DNA from: JAASSS01 sp021767745
GTDB lineage: Bacteria > Pseudomonadota > Gammaproteobacteria > UBA5335
Direction: 5' to 3'
DNA length: 64,000 nt
NCBI GenBank assembly: GCA_034189165.1
Contig: JAXHVN010000013.1
Location: forward strand, 1-64,000
The position numbers and the translations under genes were made by a program. How positions within the stretch are numbered: the first letter of the stretch is position 1; every line of letters begins with the position of its first letter. Below the pieces are notes generated by a model. The model saw only the letters and a list, made by a program, of their open reading frames with translations, did no database searches and was not told the origin of the DNA. Shown one piece after another: positions 38,286-47,044 of the stretch.

Positions 38286-38312
38286 TCAGATTCGCCGCCG
38301 CGGCGCCGATAG
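38286..38312 (+). promoter_or_regulatory. Candidate sigma-28 (FliA) promoter of the chemotaxis operon
   Basis: GCCGATAG at 38305-38312 matches the FliA -10 GCCGATAA at seven of eight positions. The -35 region (38286-38293, TCAGATTC, 11 bases upstream) matches TAAAGTTT at only four of eight. It is between the lon terminator and cheY, 34 bases before the ATG. Confidence 0.4.
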
Positions 38313-38346
38313 CCTTGCTCGACAAGCTTCGAGTGAAGGATCTTCC

Positions 38347-38709
38347 ATGGCGCGCATCCTCGCCGTCGACGACTCGCCGTCGATGCGTCAGATGGTCTGG
38401 TTTGCCCTGCAGCGCGGCGGGCATGAGGTCTTCCAGGCGGAAGATGGCGTAGCCGCGCTCGGCCTGGCGCGCCAGCAGCCGGTCGACCTGGTGCTGAGCG
38501 ACGTGCACATGCCCCGTATGGATGGCATCGCCCTGGTCGAGGCGCTGCGCCGGCTGCCAGAGCTGCGCTACGTGCCGATGCTGATGCTCACCACCGAGAG
38601 CAGCGCGGAGGCCAAGCAACGGGCCAAGGCCGCCGGCGCCACCGGCTGGATCGTCAAGCCCTTCGACCCCGAGCGGTTGCTGACCACGATCTCGCAGGTG
38701 CTGGGCTGA
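38347..38709 (+). CDS. cheY: Response regulator CheY (first gene of the cluster)
   Basis: 120-aa single-domain receiver. Phosphoacceptor D52 in SDVHMPRMDG, with acidic DD in AVDDSPS, a Thr-82/83 switch in LTTES and K104 in VKPFD. It probably takes phosphate from CheA. It begins right after the lon terminator, with GAAGGA before the ATG, and cheA starts two bases after its stop. The order cheY-cheA-cheW-mcp resembles the P. aeruginosa Che2 cluster. The output is not obvious: it could drive a flagellar motor or another target. Confidence 0.93.
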   Translation: MARILAVDDSPSMRQMVWFALQRGGHEVFQAEDGVAALGLARQQPVDLVLSDVHMPRMDGIALVEALRRLPELRYVPMLMLTTESSAEAKQRAKAAGATGWIVKPFDPERLLTTISQVLG

Positions 38710-38711
38710 GC

Positions 38712-40838
38712 ATGGACGAGGAGCTGCGCCAGATCCTGCAGATCTTCCTGGAGGAGAGCTCGGAGAATCTGGACGTGCTCGAGCAGGGTCTGCTGCGCCT
38801 CGAGCAGGGGCCGGCGGCGGGCGAGGAGCTCAACGTCATCTTCCGCGCCGCTCACTCGATCAAGGGTGGAGCGGCGACCTTCGGCCTCGATCCAGTGGCC
38901 GAGTTCACGCACGTGATGGAAACCCTGCTCGATCAGCTGCGCAGCGGCCGCCGGCAGGCCGATGCTGCCGTCGTGCGGGTGCTGCTGCAGGCCGTCGACG
39001 CCCTGCGAGCGCTGCTGGCCGGCGCCGTGGAGGATGATGCCACCGCGGCGCTGGCTTCGGCTGCCCCGGTGCGGGAGGCGCTGGAGGCCGTTCTGGCCGT
39101 CGTGCCCGGCACCGATGCCGCACCGGCCGGCCCCGCCGGCCCGCAGGCCACCGTCGGGGACGGGGCGGCGCCGGCGGGCGAGGATGCCGGCGGCTGGCGC
39201 CTGCAGTTTCTGCCGCACCCCGATATCTGGCAGCAGGGCAATGATCCGGCCCGCATCCTGCGCGCGCTCGGCGGCCTCGGCGAGCTGCACCTGCGGGCGG
39301 ACCTGACGCAGGTGCCATCGCTGGAGGCGCTGGACCCGGCCCAGTGCCACCTCGGCTGGCAGGGCGTGCTGCGGGGCGAGGTGTCACAGGCCCAGATCGA
39401 GGAGCTGTTCGACTGGGTGGCCGAGCAGTGTGAGCTGCGGCTCGAAGCCCTGGATGCCACGGCGCTCCGGTCGGCACTCGCCGAACTGGATTCATCGGCG
39501 ACGGGCGAGGCGACGGCCCCGGCTGCCGCGACCGGCAACGCGGCCGATGGCGCCGCCGATCCGGTCGGCCCGGCGCACGAGACGGCCACGCCCCCGGCGC
39601 CGCGGGCCGCAGCCGCGGCACCGGCGAGCGTGGCGGGCCGTAGCAGCAACTTCATGCGCGTGAGCACCGAGAAGATCGATGCGCTGCTGAATCTGGTCGG
39701 TGAGCTGGTGATCACCCAGTCGATGCTGCAGACCTTCGGCGGTGCGCTCGAAGAGGACGGCAAGAGCGGCATGCGCGACGGGCTGCTGCAGCTGGAGCGG
39801 CACACGCGCGAGTTGCAGGAGCGGGTGATGCAGATCCGCATGCTGCCGATCAGTTTCACCTTCAATCGCCTGCCGCGGCTGGTGCACGATCTGTCCGCCA
39901 AGCTCGACCGGCAGGTGGAGCTGCGCTTTTCCGGCGAACACACCGAGCTCGACAAGACGGTCCTCGAGCAGCTGGCCGACCCGCTGGTGCACCTGGTGCG
40001 CAACGCGCTCGATCACGGGATCGAGGCGCCCGCGGTGCGTGAGGCCAAGGGCAAGGCGCCGACCGGGCTGCTGCATCTGAGCGCCTTCCACGAGGCGGGC
40101 AACGTCATCATCCGCATCAGCGACGACGGCAACGGGCTCGATGGCGAGCGCATTCTCGCCAAGGCTCGCGAGCGCGGCCTGATCGAGCCGCAGGAGACGC
40201 CGGACGAGACCCAGCTGCACCAGCTGATCTTCCATCCCGGCTTCTCCACCGCCGAGCAGGTGAGCGATGTCTCCGGCCGTGGCGTCGGCATGGACGTGGT
40301 CAGCCGCAACATCGTCAGCCTCGGCGGACGCATCGAGGTGCAGTCGAGTCCGGGCGTCGGTACCTCCTTCACCATCCGCCTGCCGCTGACGCTGGCCATC
40401 CTCGATGGCCAGCTGATCCGCGTGGGCAGCCAGATCTACGTCGTGCCGCTGCTGGCGATCCTGGAGACCATCCAGCTGCGCGACGCCCAGCTGCGGGCGC
40501 CGGTGCAGAACGGAGAGGTCTGCCGCGTGCGTGACGAATACGTGCCGGTGGTGCGTCTGGCGCGACTGCTGGACTGCCGTGAGGCGCAGCCCGAGCCGGC
40601 GCAGATGCTGATGATCGTCGAATCCGACGGCCAGCGCATCGGTCTGGCCGTGAACGATCTGCTGAGTCAGCAGCAGGTGGTCATCAAGAGCCTGCAGCAC
40701 AACTACCGGCACGTCCCCGGCATCGCCGGGGCGACCATTCTCGGCGACGGCCGGGTCGCGCTGATCCTGGACGTCCAGGCGCTGTCGTCGCTGCGCTGTC
40801 AGCCGACTCGGCCGCTGGCGCCGGCCGCCCTCGCCTGA
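38712..40838 (+). CDS. cheA: Chemotaxis histidine kinase CheA
   Basis: 708-aa CheA. HPt/P1 domain with the phosphorylated H48 in AAHSIKGGAATF. A linker leads to a CheY/CheB-binding region at ~160-250 (WRLQFLPHPDIWQQGNDPARILR, cut to LQFLPHPDIW). An Ala/Pro-rich linker covers ~265-310, then dimerisation P3 (MRVSTEKIDALLNLVGELV, cut to KIDALLNLVGEL). The ATPase P4 has the N box LVRNALDHGIE and the G box GRGVGMDVV. P5/CheW-like domain closes it (IYVVPLLAILETI). All motifs for activity are present. It autophosphorylates under receptor control. Confidence 0.96.
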   Translation: MDEELRQILQIFLEESSENLDVLEQGLLRLEQGPAAGEELNVIFRAAHSIKGGAATFGLDPVAEFTHVMETLLDQLRSGRRQADAAVVRVLLQAVDALRALLAGAVEDDATAALASAAPVREALEAVLAVVPGTDAAPAGPAGPQATVGDGAAPAGEDAGGWRLQFLPHPDIWQQGNDPARILRALGGLGELHLRADLTQVPSLEALDPAQCHLGWQGVLRGEVSQAQIEELFDWVAEQCELRLEALDATALRSALAELDSSATGEATAPAAATGNAADGAADPVGPAHETATPPAPRAAAAAPASVAGRSSNFMRVSTEKIDALLNLVGELVITQSMLQTFGGALEEDGKSGMRDGLLQLERHTRELQERVMQIRMLPISFTFNRLPRLVHDLSAKLDRQVELRFSGEHTELDKTVLEQLADPLVHLVRNALDHGIEAPAVREAKGKAPTGLLHLSAFHEAGNVIIRISDDGNGLDGERILAKARERGLIEPQETPDETQLHQLIFHPGFSTAEQVSDVSGRGVGMDVVSRNIVSLGGRIEVQSSPGVGTSFTIRLPLTLAILDGQLIRVGSQIYVVPLLAILETIQLRDAQLRAPVQNGEVCRVRDEYVPVVRLARLLDCREAQPEPAQMLMIVESDGQRIGLAVNDLLSQQQVVIKSLQHNYRHVPGIAGATILGDGRVALILDVQALSSLRCQPTRPLAPAALA

Positions 40839-40854
40839 ATCCGCGGAGCGAATC

Positions 40855-41406
40855 ATGTCCCTGAGCGAACGAGCCCCCGCACCCGACACGGCCCCCGGGC
40901 TGACGGCGGTGACCGGCGAGGGCGACCAGTACCTGACCTTCGTGCTCGGCAAGGAGGAATACGGCGTGCCGATCCTCGCCGTGCAGTCCATTCAGGGCTA
41001 TCGGGAGGTCACGCCGATTCCGAACACGCCCGCTCATGTGCTCGGCGTGATCAACCTGCGCGGCGCGGTCGTGCCGGTGCTGGATCTGCGCCGGCAGTTC
41101 GAGCTGCCGGCGCAGTTCGGGCCTACCACCGTGATCATCATCGTGCGGCCGGACGAGGCCTGCGAGCGCGTGGTCGGTCTGGTCGTCGATGCCGTCTCCG
41201 ATGTCTACCGGCTGCGGCGCGAGGGCATCCAGCCGCCACCCGAGTTCGGCGGCCAGATCGATGCCGCCTGCCTGCAGGGTCTGGTGCCGGTGGACGGCAA
41301 GATGATCGTGCTGCTCGAACTCAACGCCCTGATCGGCCAGCAGGCCAGCGCGGCCTCGGTCGCGGCGAGCCTCCTGCACCCGCAGGATTCCCATCTACCC
41401 GGGTAA
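40855..41406 (+). CDS. cheW: Chemotaxis adaptor CheW
   Basis: 183-aa CheW with a ~20-residue Pro/Ala-rich N-terminal extension. [39 protein letters not shown] (cut to [16 protein letters not shown]) and the C-terminal [18 protein letters not shown] are standard. It couples the receptor to CheA. It lies 16 bases after cheA and 31 bases before the receptor gene. Confidence 0.96.
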   Translation: MSLSERAPAPDTAPGLTAVTGEGDQYLTFVLGKEEYGVPILAVQSIQGYREVTPIPNTPAHVLGVINLRGAVVPVLDLRRQFELPAQFGPTTVIIIVRPDEACERVVGLVVDAVSDVYRLRREGIQPPPEFGGQIDAACLQGLVPVDGKMIVLLELNALIGQQASAASVAASLLHPQDSHLPG

Positions 41407-41437
41407 CGACCCGCCACGCCAAGAGCGGAAAACCATA

Positions 41438-43363
41438 ATGAACAAGATCCTGGGACGCATGTCACTCAACGTACAGGTCGCCCTGGCCATCCTGCCGGGC
41501 ATGCTGGCGTTGGCCTACTTCGCTCTCACCACCAACCCGTGGATCGCCGGCATCGTGCTGCTGATGCAGGTAGTCGGCGCCGTGATCGTCAAGAGCTACG
41601 TCGGCAATGCCGTCGTCGCCGCGGTTCGGGTCGCCGAGAGCATCGCTGCGGGCGATCTGGACGTGGAGATCCCGGTGCGCGAGGGCCGGGACGAGGGCAG
41701 CCGGCTGCTGCGGGCGCTGCATCGCATGCGCGAACGACTGCAGGCCAACGTGGATCAGCTGCAGGCCCAGGCGGCGCAGGGCTTTCGCATTCGCCAGGCG
41801 CTCGATGTGGCCAGCGCCAACGTGCTGATCGCCGATGCCGACTACAACATCGTCTACGCCAACCCGGCGCTGGTGGCTACCTTCAGCCGCGCCGAGGCCG
41901 ACATCCGCCGGGAACTGCCGGACTTCCGGGCCCGCGAGCTGGTCGGCAAGAATATGGACGCCTTCCACAAGAACCCGGCACATCAGCGGGCGATGGCGGC
42001 GCAGATGACGGGCAAGCTGAGTTCGCAGCTGAAGCTCGCCGGACACGACTTCAAGTTCATCGCCACGCCGATCATGAACGAGGGCAATCCCCAAGGCGTG
42101 GTCGTCGAGTGGTTCGAGCGCACGCAGGAGCTGGAAGTGGAGCGCGAGGTGCAGGCAGTGGTGGATGCCGCCCGCGCCGGCGACCTCTCCGGCCGAGTCT
42201 CGCTCGCCGGCAAGTCCGGGTTCTTCCAGACCCTCAGCGAGAGCATCAACGAACTGGTCGGCGGCTGCGAGCAGATCATCGACGACACCCGCCGGGTACT
42301 GGGCGCGATTGCGACGGGCGAGCTCGGCGAGCGCATCGAGGCCGACTACCAGGGCGCCTTCGCGCAGATGAAAGAAGACGCCAACGCCACGGTGGACAAG
42401 CTCACCGAGGTGGTCCGCAAGATCAAGCGCGCCGCCGACTCGATGAACACCGCCGCGGCGAGCAACCTCGCCGGCAATGCCAACCTGAACGAGCGCACCG
42501 AGGCGCAGGCGGCGAGCCTGGAGGAGACCTCCGCCAGCATCGAGCAGATCACGGCGATGGTGCAGCAGACGGCGGAAAATGCCGAGCGCGCCAACCAGCT
42601 GTCCAGCGATGCCAGCGAGGCCGCCGAGCGCGGCAGCGAGGTGGTGCGCGAGGCGGTGCAGGCGATGGAGGAAATCAGCAAGGCCAGCCGCAGCATCGCC
42701 GACATCATCGGGGTGATCGACGAGATCGCCTTCCAGACCAACTTGCTGGCGCTCAACGCCTCGGTCGAGGCGGCGCGTGCCGGCGAGCAGGGCCGCGGTT
42801 TCGCCGTGGTCGCCAGCGAGGTGCGCAACCTCGCCGGACGCAGCGCCACCGCCTCGCGGGAGATCCGCGACCTGATCAAGGACAGCGTCGCCAAGGTCGA
42901 GAGCGGCACGCGGCTGGTCAATGCCTCGGGCGAGACGCTGGCCGGTTTCGTCTCCACGGTGCGCGAGGTCTCGGGCACGGTCTCGGAAATCAGCGCGGCC
43001 AGCCGCGAGCAGGCGAGCGGCATCGAGCAGATCAACACGGCGGTCGCCCGCATGGACGAGATGACACAGCAGAACGCGGCGCTGGTGGAGGAGGGTACGG
43101 CTGCCAGCGAGACCATCGGCCGGGAGGCCGAGCTGCTGCGCAGGCTGATCGCCTTCTTCAACGTGTCCGGCGACAGGGCGGCACCAGCCGGTGGCGATCC
43201 GGGCGACGAGGGCGAGGGACTGCTCCCCATGGACGGCGGCCGCGCCGGGATGCGTGCCGAACGCCGCCGCAAGGGACGCCCCTGGAGCGGCCGCGGCGAG
43301 GCGGGCGGCGCGGCGCCAGTGGCGCGTGCGGTCGGGGCCGACGATGAATGGGAGGAGTTCTAG
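41438..43363 (+). CDS. Cytoplasm-sensing methyl-accepting chemotaxis protein with PAS domain and WEEF tail
   Basis: 641 aa. Two closely spaced transmembrane helices (~12-32 and ~34-54) leave almost no periplasmic part, so the signal is internal. HAMP (~55-115) is followed by a PAS domain (~118-235, [34 protein letters not shown]), then a second HAMP-like stretch (~240-345) and the signalling domain with the hairpin tip [22 protein letters not shown] basic linker leads to the C-terminal DEWEEF. E. coli receptors end NWETF and P. aeruginosa Aer2/McpB ends GWEEF; both tether CheR. PAS ligand unknown (redox, heme or small molecule). Confidence 0.94.
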   Translation: MNKILGRMSLNVQVALAILPGMLALAYFALTTNPWIAGIVLLMQVVGAVIVKSYVGNAVVAAVRVAESIAAGDLDVEIPVREGRDEGSRLLRALHRMRERLQANVDQLQAQAAQGFRIRQALDVASANVLIADADYNIVYANPALVATFSRAEADIRRELPDFRARELVGKNMDAFHKNPAHQRAMAAQMTGKLSSQLKLAGHDFKFIATPIMNEGNPQGVVVEWFERTQELEVEREVQAVVDAARAGDLSGRVSLAGKSGFFQTLSESINELVGGCEQIIDDTRRVLGAIATGELGERIEADYQGAFAQMKEDANATVDKLTEVVRKIKRAADSMNTAAASNLAGNANLNERTEAQAASLEETSASIEQITAMVQQTAENAERANQLSSDASEAAERGSEVVREAVQAMEEISKASRSIADIIGVIDEIAFQTNLLALNASVEAARAGEQGRGFAVVASEVRNLAGRSATASREIRDLIKDSVAKVESGTRLVNASGETLAGFVSTVREVSGTVSEISAASREQASGIEQINTAVARMDEMTQQNAALVEEGTAASETIGREAELLRRLIAFFNVSGDRAAPAGGDPGDEGEGLLPMDGGRAGMRAERRRKGRPWSGRGEAGGAAPVARAVGADDEWEEF

Positions 43364-43378
43364 CCTTTGGCCGGTCCA

Positions 43379-43696
43379 ATGACGACCGCAGGGACCGACC
43401 AGCCCCCGGTTGCCGCCGTGCCCTGGCCCCTGCCGAGCCGGCTGGACATGAGCGGGGCCACCGAGCTGCAGGCCGACCTCATCGCGCTGGCCGGCCGTGA
43501 GCCGCTGTGGCTGGATGCCGGCGCCGTGCGGCACGTCGACGCCGCCGGTCTGCAGTTGCTGCTGGCGCTGCTGCGCTCGCGGCATCGGCGCGGGCTCTCG
43601 CCACCGCAGTGGTCGGCCTGCAGCCCGTCGCTGCAGGCGGCGGCGATCGCCTGCGCCGTGGCCGATGCACTCGATTTGCCTGCCGCGGGCGGATGA
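43379..43696 (+). CDS. STAS-domain protein in the chemotaxis operon (phospho-site replaced by Ala)
   Basis: 105-aa MlaB-like STAS protein (109 aa if it starts at TTG 43367). RLDMSGATELQADL and the helix-turn HVDAAGLQLLLALL form the STAS core. In phospho-regulated STAS proteins the segment is DSSG or DTAG, with Ser/Thr phosphorylated; here it is DAAG, so regulation by phosphorylation is unlikely. Start ambiguous: ATG 43379 has a weak site, while TTG 43367 lies 11 bases after GGAGGAG. It overlaps the next gene by four bases. STAS genes in chemotaxis operons are known but their role is unclear. Confidence 0.8.
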   Translation: MTTAGTDQPPVAAVPWPLPSRLDMSGATELQADLIALAGREPLWLDAGAVRHVDAAGLQLLLALLRSRHRRGLSPPQWSACSPSLQAAAIACAVADALDLPAAGG

Positions 43697-44091
43697 GCAG
43701 ATCCGCCGCGCCCGCCGAAGTCGCACGCCTGCTGTCGGTGGCCGCCGATCAGTTGCAGGCCAGCCGGAACGTGCTCGAGCGGGCGGCCGAACAGGCCGTG
43801 GCAGCCTGCACGATACTGGCCGACGAGACATCGCCGGCGCAGCAGGTGGCGCTCGGCGAGCTGGCGCGGGCGTTGCAGGCCGGGGATGCGGTAGGCCAGC
43901 GTCTGGCGCACGTCGAGACGCAGCTGCAGGAACTGGTCGTGCTGCTGCGTGAAAACGAGGCTATCGACGAGGCGGCGCTGCTGGCCCGCGCGCGCAGGCG
44001 TTGCTCATCGGCCGCCGAGCGTGCCGTGCTCGATGCCGCCGTCAGTGCCGCCGCGGCGGACGCCCACGATGGCGACGTCGAATGGTTCTGA
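43693..44091 (+). CDS. Small helical chemotaxis-operon protein ending DVEWF
   Basis: 132 aa, unrecognised. It is strongly helical and Ala/Leu/Glu-rich (ARLLSVAADQLQASRNVLERAAEQA, cut to VAADQLQASRNVLERA), with a middle ALQAGDAVGQRLAHVETQLQELVVLL segment, probably coiled coil. The C-terminal GDVEWF resembles the receptor's EWEEF and CheD's EVELF. It overlaps both STAS (four bases) and cheR (ten bases), so it is made with them. A structural partner of CheA, CheR or CheY is a reasonable guess; a CheZ-like role is also possible because the cluster lacks a CheZ. Confidence 0.65.
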   Translation: MSRSAAPAEVARLLSVAADQLQASRNVLERAAEQAVAACTILADETSPAQQVALGELARALQAGDAVGQRLAHVETQLQELVVLLRENEAIDEAALLARARRRCSSAAERAVLDAAVSAAAADAHDGDVEWF

Positions 44092-44948
44092 CGGCGCCGG
44101 CCGGTGTCGACCGGGAGTTCCCGTTCTCCGACGAGGACTTCGCCGAGATCTGCCGGCTGGTGCATCGTGAATTGGGGATCCACCTCACCCCGGCCAAGCG
44201 CGAGCTCGTCTACGGCCGGCTGGTGCGCCGGCTGCGGGCGCTGGGACTGCCGGATTTCAGGAGCTACTGCCGGTTGCTGGCCGAAGCCCCGGAAACCGAG
44301 TTGCGCGAACTCGGCAACGCCATCAGCACCAACATGACCTCGTTCTTCCGCGGCCCCGCCCAGTTCGCGTTTCTGCGTGAGCAGGCCTGGCCGGCGCTGC
44401 GCGAGCGCTACCGTACCGCCCGCCGGCTGCGGATCTGGTCGGCGGGCTGTTCGAGCGGTCAGGAATGCTACTCCATCGCTGCCTGCCTGCTGGCCGCCGA
44501 GCCGGCCTTGGCGCAATGGGACTGGCGCATGCTGGCGACCGATATCGACGAGCGCTGCCTGCAGCAGGGCAGGGAGGGCAGCTACCCCGCCGACCAGTGG
44601 CACGGCCTGCCGGAATCGGCGCACCGCTTCTTCCTGCGGGGGCGGGGCCGACACGCCGGGCACATGCGGGTCAGCCGACAGCTGCGCCAGCGCATTACGT
44701 TTCGTTATCTGAACCTGATGGGGGAGTGGCCGATGCACGGGCCGCTGCCGCTGATCTTCTGCCGCAACGTCATCATCTATTTCGACAAGCCGACGCAGCG
44801 TCGGCTGTTCGCGCGGTTCGCCGCGCTGCAGCCGCCGGGCGGCTATCTCTTCCTCGGCCAGTCCGAGAGCCTGCTGCGCGTCAGCGAGGATTACCAGCTG
44901 GTGGGCCAGAACATCTACCAGCGCCGGGCGGTCGCCGGTGGTGGCTGA
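44082..44948 (+). CDS. cheR: Chemotaxis methyltransferase CheR
   Basis: 288-aa SAM-dependent glutamate O-methyltransferase acting on receptors. N-terminal helical domain (FAEICRLVHRELGIHL), NMTSFFRGP, SAM-binding WSAGCSSGQECYSIA, ATDIDERCLQ, then the beta-subdomain (PADQWHGLP...) and IFCRNVIIYFD. The beta-subdomain normally binds the receptor pentapeptide, and the receptor upstream has a fitting WEEF tail. Overlaps the preceding small gene by ten bases and cheD by eleven. The ATG at 44082 keeps the normal length. Confidence 0.95.
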   Translation: MVLTAPAGVDREFPFSDEDFAEICRLVHRELGIHLTPAKRELVYGRLVRRLRALGLPDFRSYCRLLAEAPETELRELGNAISTNMTSFFRGPAQFAFLREQAWPALRERYRTARRLRIWSAGCSSGQECYSIAACLLAAEPALAQWDWRMLATDIDERCLQQGREGSYPADQWHGLPESAHRFFLRGRGRHAGHMRVSRQLRQRITFRYLNLMGEWPMHGPLPLIFCRNVIIYFDKPTQRRLFARFAALQPPGGYLFLGQSESLLRVSEDYQLVGQNIYQRRAVAGGG

Positions 44949-45513
44949 GCCCCAGACACGTCCCCGGGCGCCGGGGCGGCCCGCCACGATCAAGGTGGCG
45001 CCGGGCGAGTGCCACCTTGCCGGTGCCGGCGAGGTGCTGGTGACGACGCTGGGCTCGTGCATCGCCGCCTGTGTCCGCGATCCGACCCTCGGCGTCGGCG
45101 GCATGAACCACTTCCTGTTGCCCGATGCCGGCGGCCTGACTGCCTCGGATGCCGGTACCCGCTACGGCGCCTACGCCATGGAGCATCTGATCAATGCCGT
45201 GCTCAAGCTGGGCGGGCGACGTCAGCGGCTGGAGGTCAAGGTCTTCGGCGGCGGACAGATGACCGTGCACATGGCGCATATCGGAGCCGGCAATGTCGCC
45301 TTCGTGCGCGCCTATCTGGCCCGCGAGGGGTTGACCGTGGCGGGCGCCGATCTCGGCGGTCACTGGCCCCGTATCGTGCGCTTCGAGCCCGCTACCGGGC
45401 GCGCGCGGATCAAGCGGCTGCCGGCGATGGTCGGCGAACTGGATCGCGCCGAACAGGCGCTGCTACGGCGCAACAGCATCAGGCGCGATGCCGGCGAAGT
45501 GGAGCTGTTCTGA
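44938..45513 (+). CDS. cheD: Chemoreceptor glutamine deamidase CheD
   Basis: 191 aa. Catalytic Cys41 in TTLGSCIAAC and His58 in GMNHFLLP, with the YGAYAMEHLIN and FGGGQM blocks. CheD deamidates receptor glutamines and can serve as a CheC/CheX-regulated modulator. It starts at GTG 44938 (GTG 44941 alternative), overlapping cheR. Residues 1-~20 are a Pro/Arg-rich extension. The C-terminus EVELF is like the tails of the receptor and the small helical protein. A CheX-like gene lies at the cluster's end. Confidence 0.95.
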   Translation: MVAEPQTRPRAPGRPATIKVAPGECHLAGAGEVLVTTLGSCIAACVRDPTLGVGGMNHFLLPDAGGLTASDAGTRYGAYAMEHLINAVLKLGGRRQRLEVKVFGGGQMTVHMAHIGAGNVAFVRAYLAREGLTVAGADLGGHWPRIVRFEPATGRARIKRLPAMVGELDRAEQALLRRNSIRRDAGEVELF

Positions 45514-46598
45514 TGACCCGACGACCCATCCGCGTCCTGGTGGTGGACGATTCCCGGCTCATGCGGCGCCTGCTGGTGGACCTGCTCTCGGCCTCATCAG
45601 CGATCGAGGTCGTCGGCACGGCGCAGGATGCGCAGCAGGCGCGGGCCGAAATCAAGCGGCTCGCCCCGGATGTCATCACGCTGGATGTCGAGATGCCCGG
45701 CATGAGTGGTCTGCAGTTCCTCGCCAGGCTCATGCGCCTGCGCCCCCTGCCGGTGGTGATGGTGTCCTCACGCACGCACGAGGGCAGCGCGGCGGCGCTG
45801 GATGCGCTCGCACTGGGCGCCGTGGACGTGATCGCCAAGCCACAGGGGGTGCGAGAGGCCGGACTGGCTTGCTTCGCCGCGGCACTGCAGGCCAAGGTGC
45901 TGCAGGCCGCTGCCGTGCCCGTCGAGCAACTGACGCGCATGACCGGGCCAGGGGAGGGCGATGCACCGCACGAGCCGCCGAGTGCGGCCGGACCGTATGG
46001 CGGCATCGTGGCGATCGGTGCCTCGACCGGCGGCACCGAGGCCATCCGCAGTGTCCTGCGCCGGCTGCCGGCGAACATGCCGCCGATCCTGCTGGTGCAG
46101 CACATCCCGCTGGCGTTCAGCGGCTCCCTCGCCAGGCGGCTGGACGCGGAGTGTTCGCTGCGAGTCGTGCACCTGACTCAGACCCAGCCGCTGCGCCCCG
46201 GGCACGCCTATCTCGCCGGCGGCGAACGGCACATGGTGGTGGAGCGGCTGGGCACGACCACCTGCGCACGCCCGGATGATGCGCCGGCACGACAGCACCA
46301 TCGGCCGTCGGTCGACATCCTGTTCGAGACGCTCGCCCGACAGCCGCTCCGGCTGGCTGCGGTGCTGCTCACCGGCATGGGCACCGATGGCGCTGCCGGC
46401 CTCGCTCGGCTGCGCCAGCGCGGCGCGCTGACGCTGGCACAGGACGAGGCCAGCAGCATGGTCTGGGGCATGCCGGGCGAGGCCGTGCGCATCGGCGCCG
46501 CGCAGGAGGTGCTGCCGCTGTCCGCGATCGCGGCCCGGCTGCTGCGCTGGACGCATGAGCGGCGGGCTGCTGCAAGAACCCACGCCGCAGGCCGATAA
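45513..46598 (+). CDS. cheB: Chemotaxis response regulator methylesterase CheB
   Basis: 361-aa protein-glutamate methylesterase. Receiver D58 in LDVEMPGMSG; the catalytic triad of the esterase domain is S171 (GASTGG), H197 (QHIP) and D292 (TGMGTDGA). The linker (~140-162) is rich in Pro/Gly. The start overlaps the cheD stop by one base. It removes methyl groups added by CheR and receives phosphate from CheA. Confidence 0.96.
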   Translation: MTRRPIRVLVVDDSRLMRRLLVDLLSASSAIEVVGTAQDAQQARAEIKRLAPDVITLDVEMPGMSGLQFLARLMRLRPLPVVMVSSRTHEGSAAALDALALGAVDVIAKPQGVREAGLACFAAALQAKVLQAAAVPVEQLTRMTGPGEGDAPHEPPSAAGPYGGIVAIGASTGGTEAIRSVLRRLPANMPPILLVQHIPLAFSGSLARRLDAECSLRVVHLTQTQPLRPGHAYLAGGERHMVVERLGTTTCARPDDAPARQHHRPSVDILFETLARQPLRLAAVLLTGMGTDGAAGLARLRQRGALTLAQDEASSMVWGMPGEAVRIGAAQEVLPLSAIAARLLRWTHERRAAARTHAAGR

Positions 46599-46672
46599 GA
46601 GCGCAGGCGGCGGTCGCACCCTTCGTGTGGATATCGGGCGCCTGCGATGATGGGTTCAGTGGGAGGAGAGGC

Positions 46673-47041
46673 ATGAAGATTCTGATCGTCGATGACAGCA
46701 GCGCCATGCGCATGATCGTCGGACGCACGCTGCGCAAGGCCGGCTTCGAGGGCCATCAGGTCGAGGAGGCAGCCGATGGCGCCGAGGCACTGGCGAAGAT
46801 CGAGGCCGGCCCGCCCGATCTGGTGCTGGCCGACTGGAACATGCCCAACATGAACGGGCTGCAACTGTTGCAGGCGCTGGGGGAGCGCGAGGATGCTCCG
46901 GTATTCGGCTTCGTCACCTCCGAGGCCACCTCGGAGATGCGAGCGCAGGCGAATGCCGCCGGTGCACGCTTCATGATCAACAAGCCCTTCACGCCGGACA
47001 GCTTTCGCGCGGCGCTCGAGCCGATCCTCGGCGCCGGCTGA
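46673..47041 (+). CDS. Response regulator CheY (second copy)
   Basis: 122-aa receiver with D54 in LADWNMPNMNG, the classic motor-binding-type CheY core, plus T82 and K104 (INKPF). GGAGGAGAG precedes ATG 46673; longer reading to 46625 is unlikely. It differs from the first CheY (SDVHMPRMDG) in using the DWNMPNMNG form of flagellar CheY. The following gene starts three bases after its stop and may encode its phosphatase. Confidence 0.93.
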   Translation: MKILIVDDSSAMRMIVGRTLRKAGFEGHQVEEAADGAEALAKIEAGPPDLVLADWNMPNMNGLQLLQALGEREDAPVFGFVTSEATSEMRAQANAAGARFMINKPFTPDSFRAALEPILGAG

Positions 47042-47044
47042 ACC

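Noticed and set aside
38933..40991. Long antisense frames over cheA
   Set aside because: Low-complexity Ser/Arg/His translations typical of shadow frames; the sense gene has all CheA motifs.
46602..46646. CGCAGGCG...CGCCTGCG inverted repeat between cheB and the second cheY
   Set aside because: Only 8 bp with a 29-base loop and no T-run; likely chance in GC-rich DNA.
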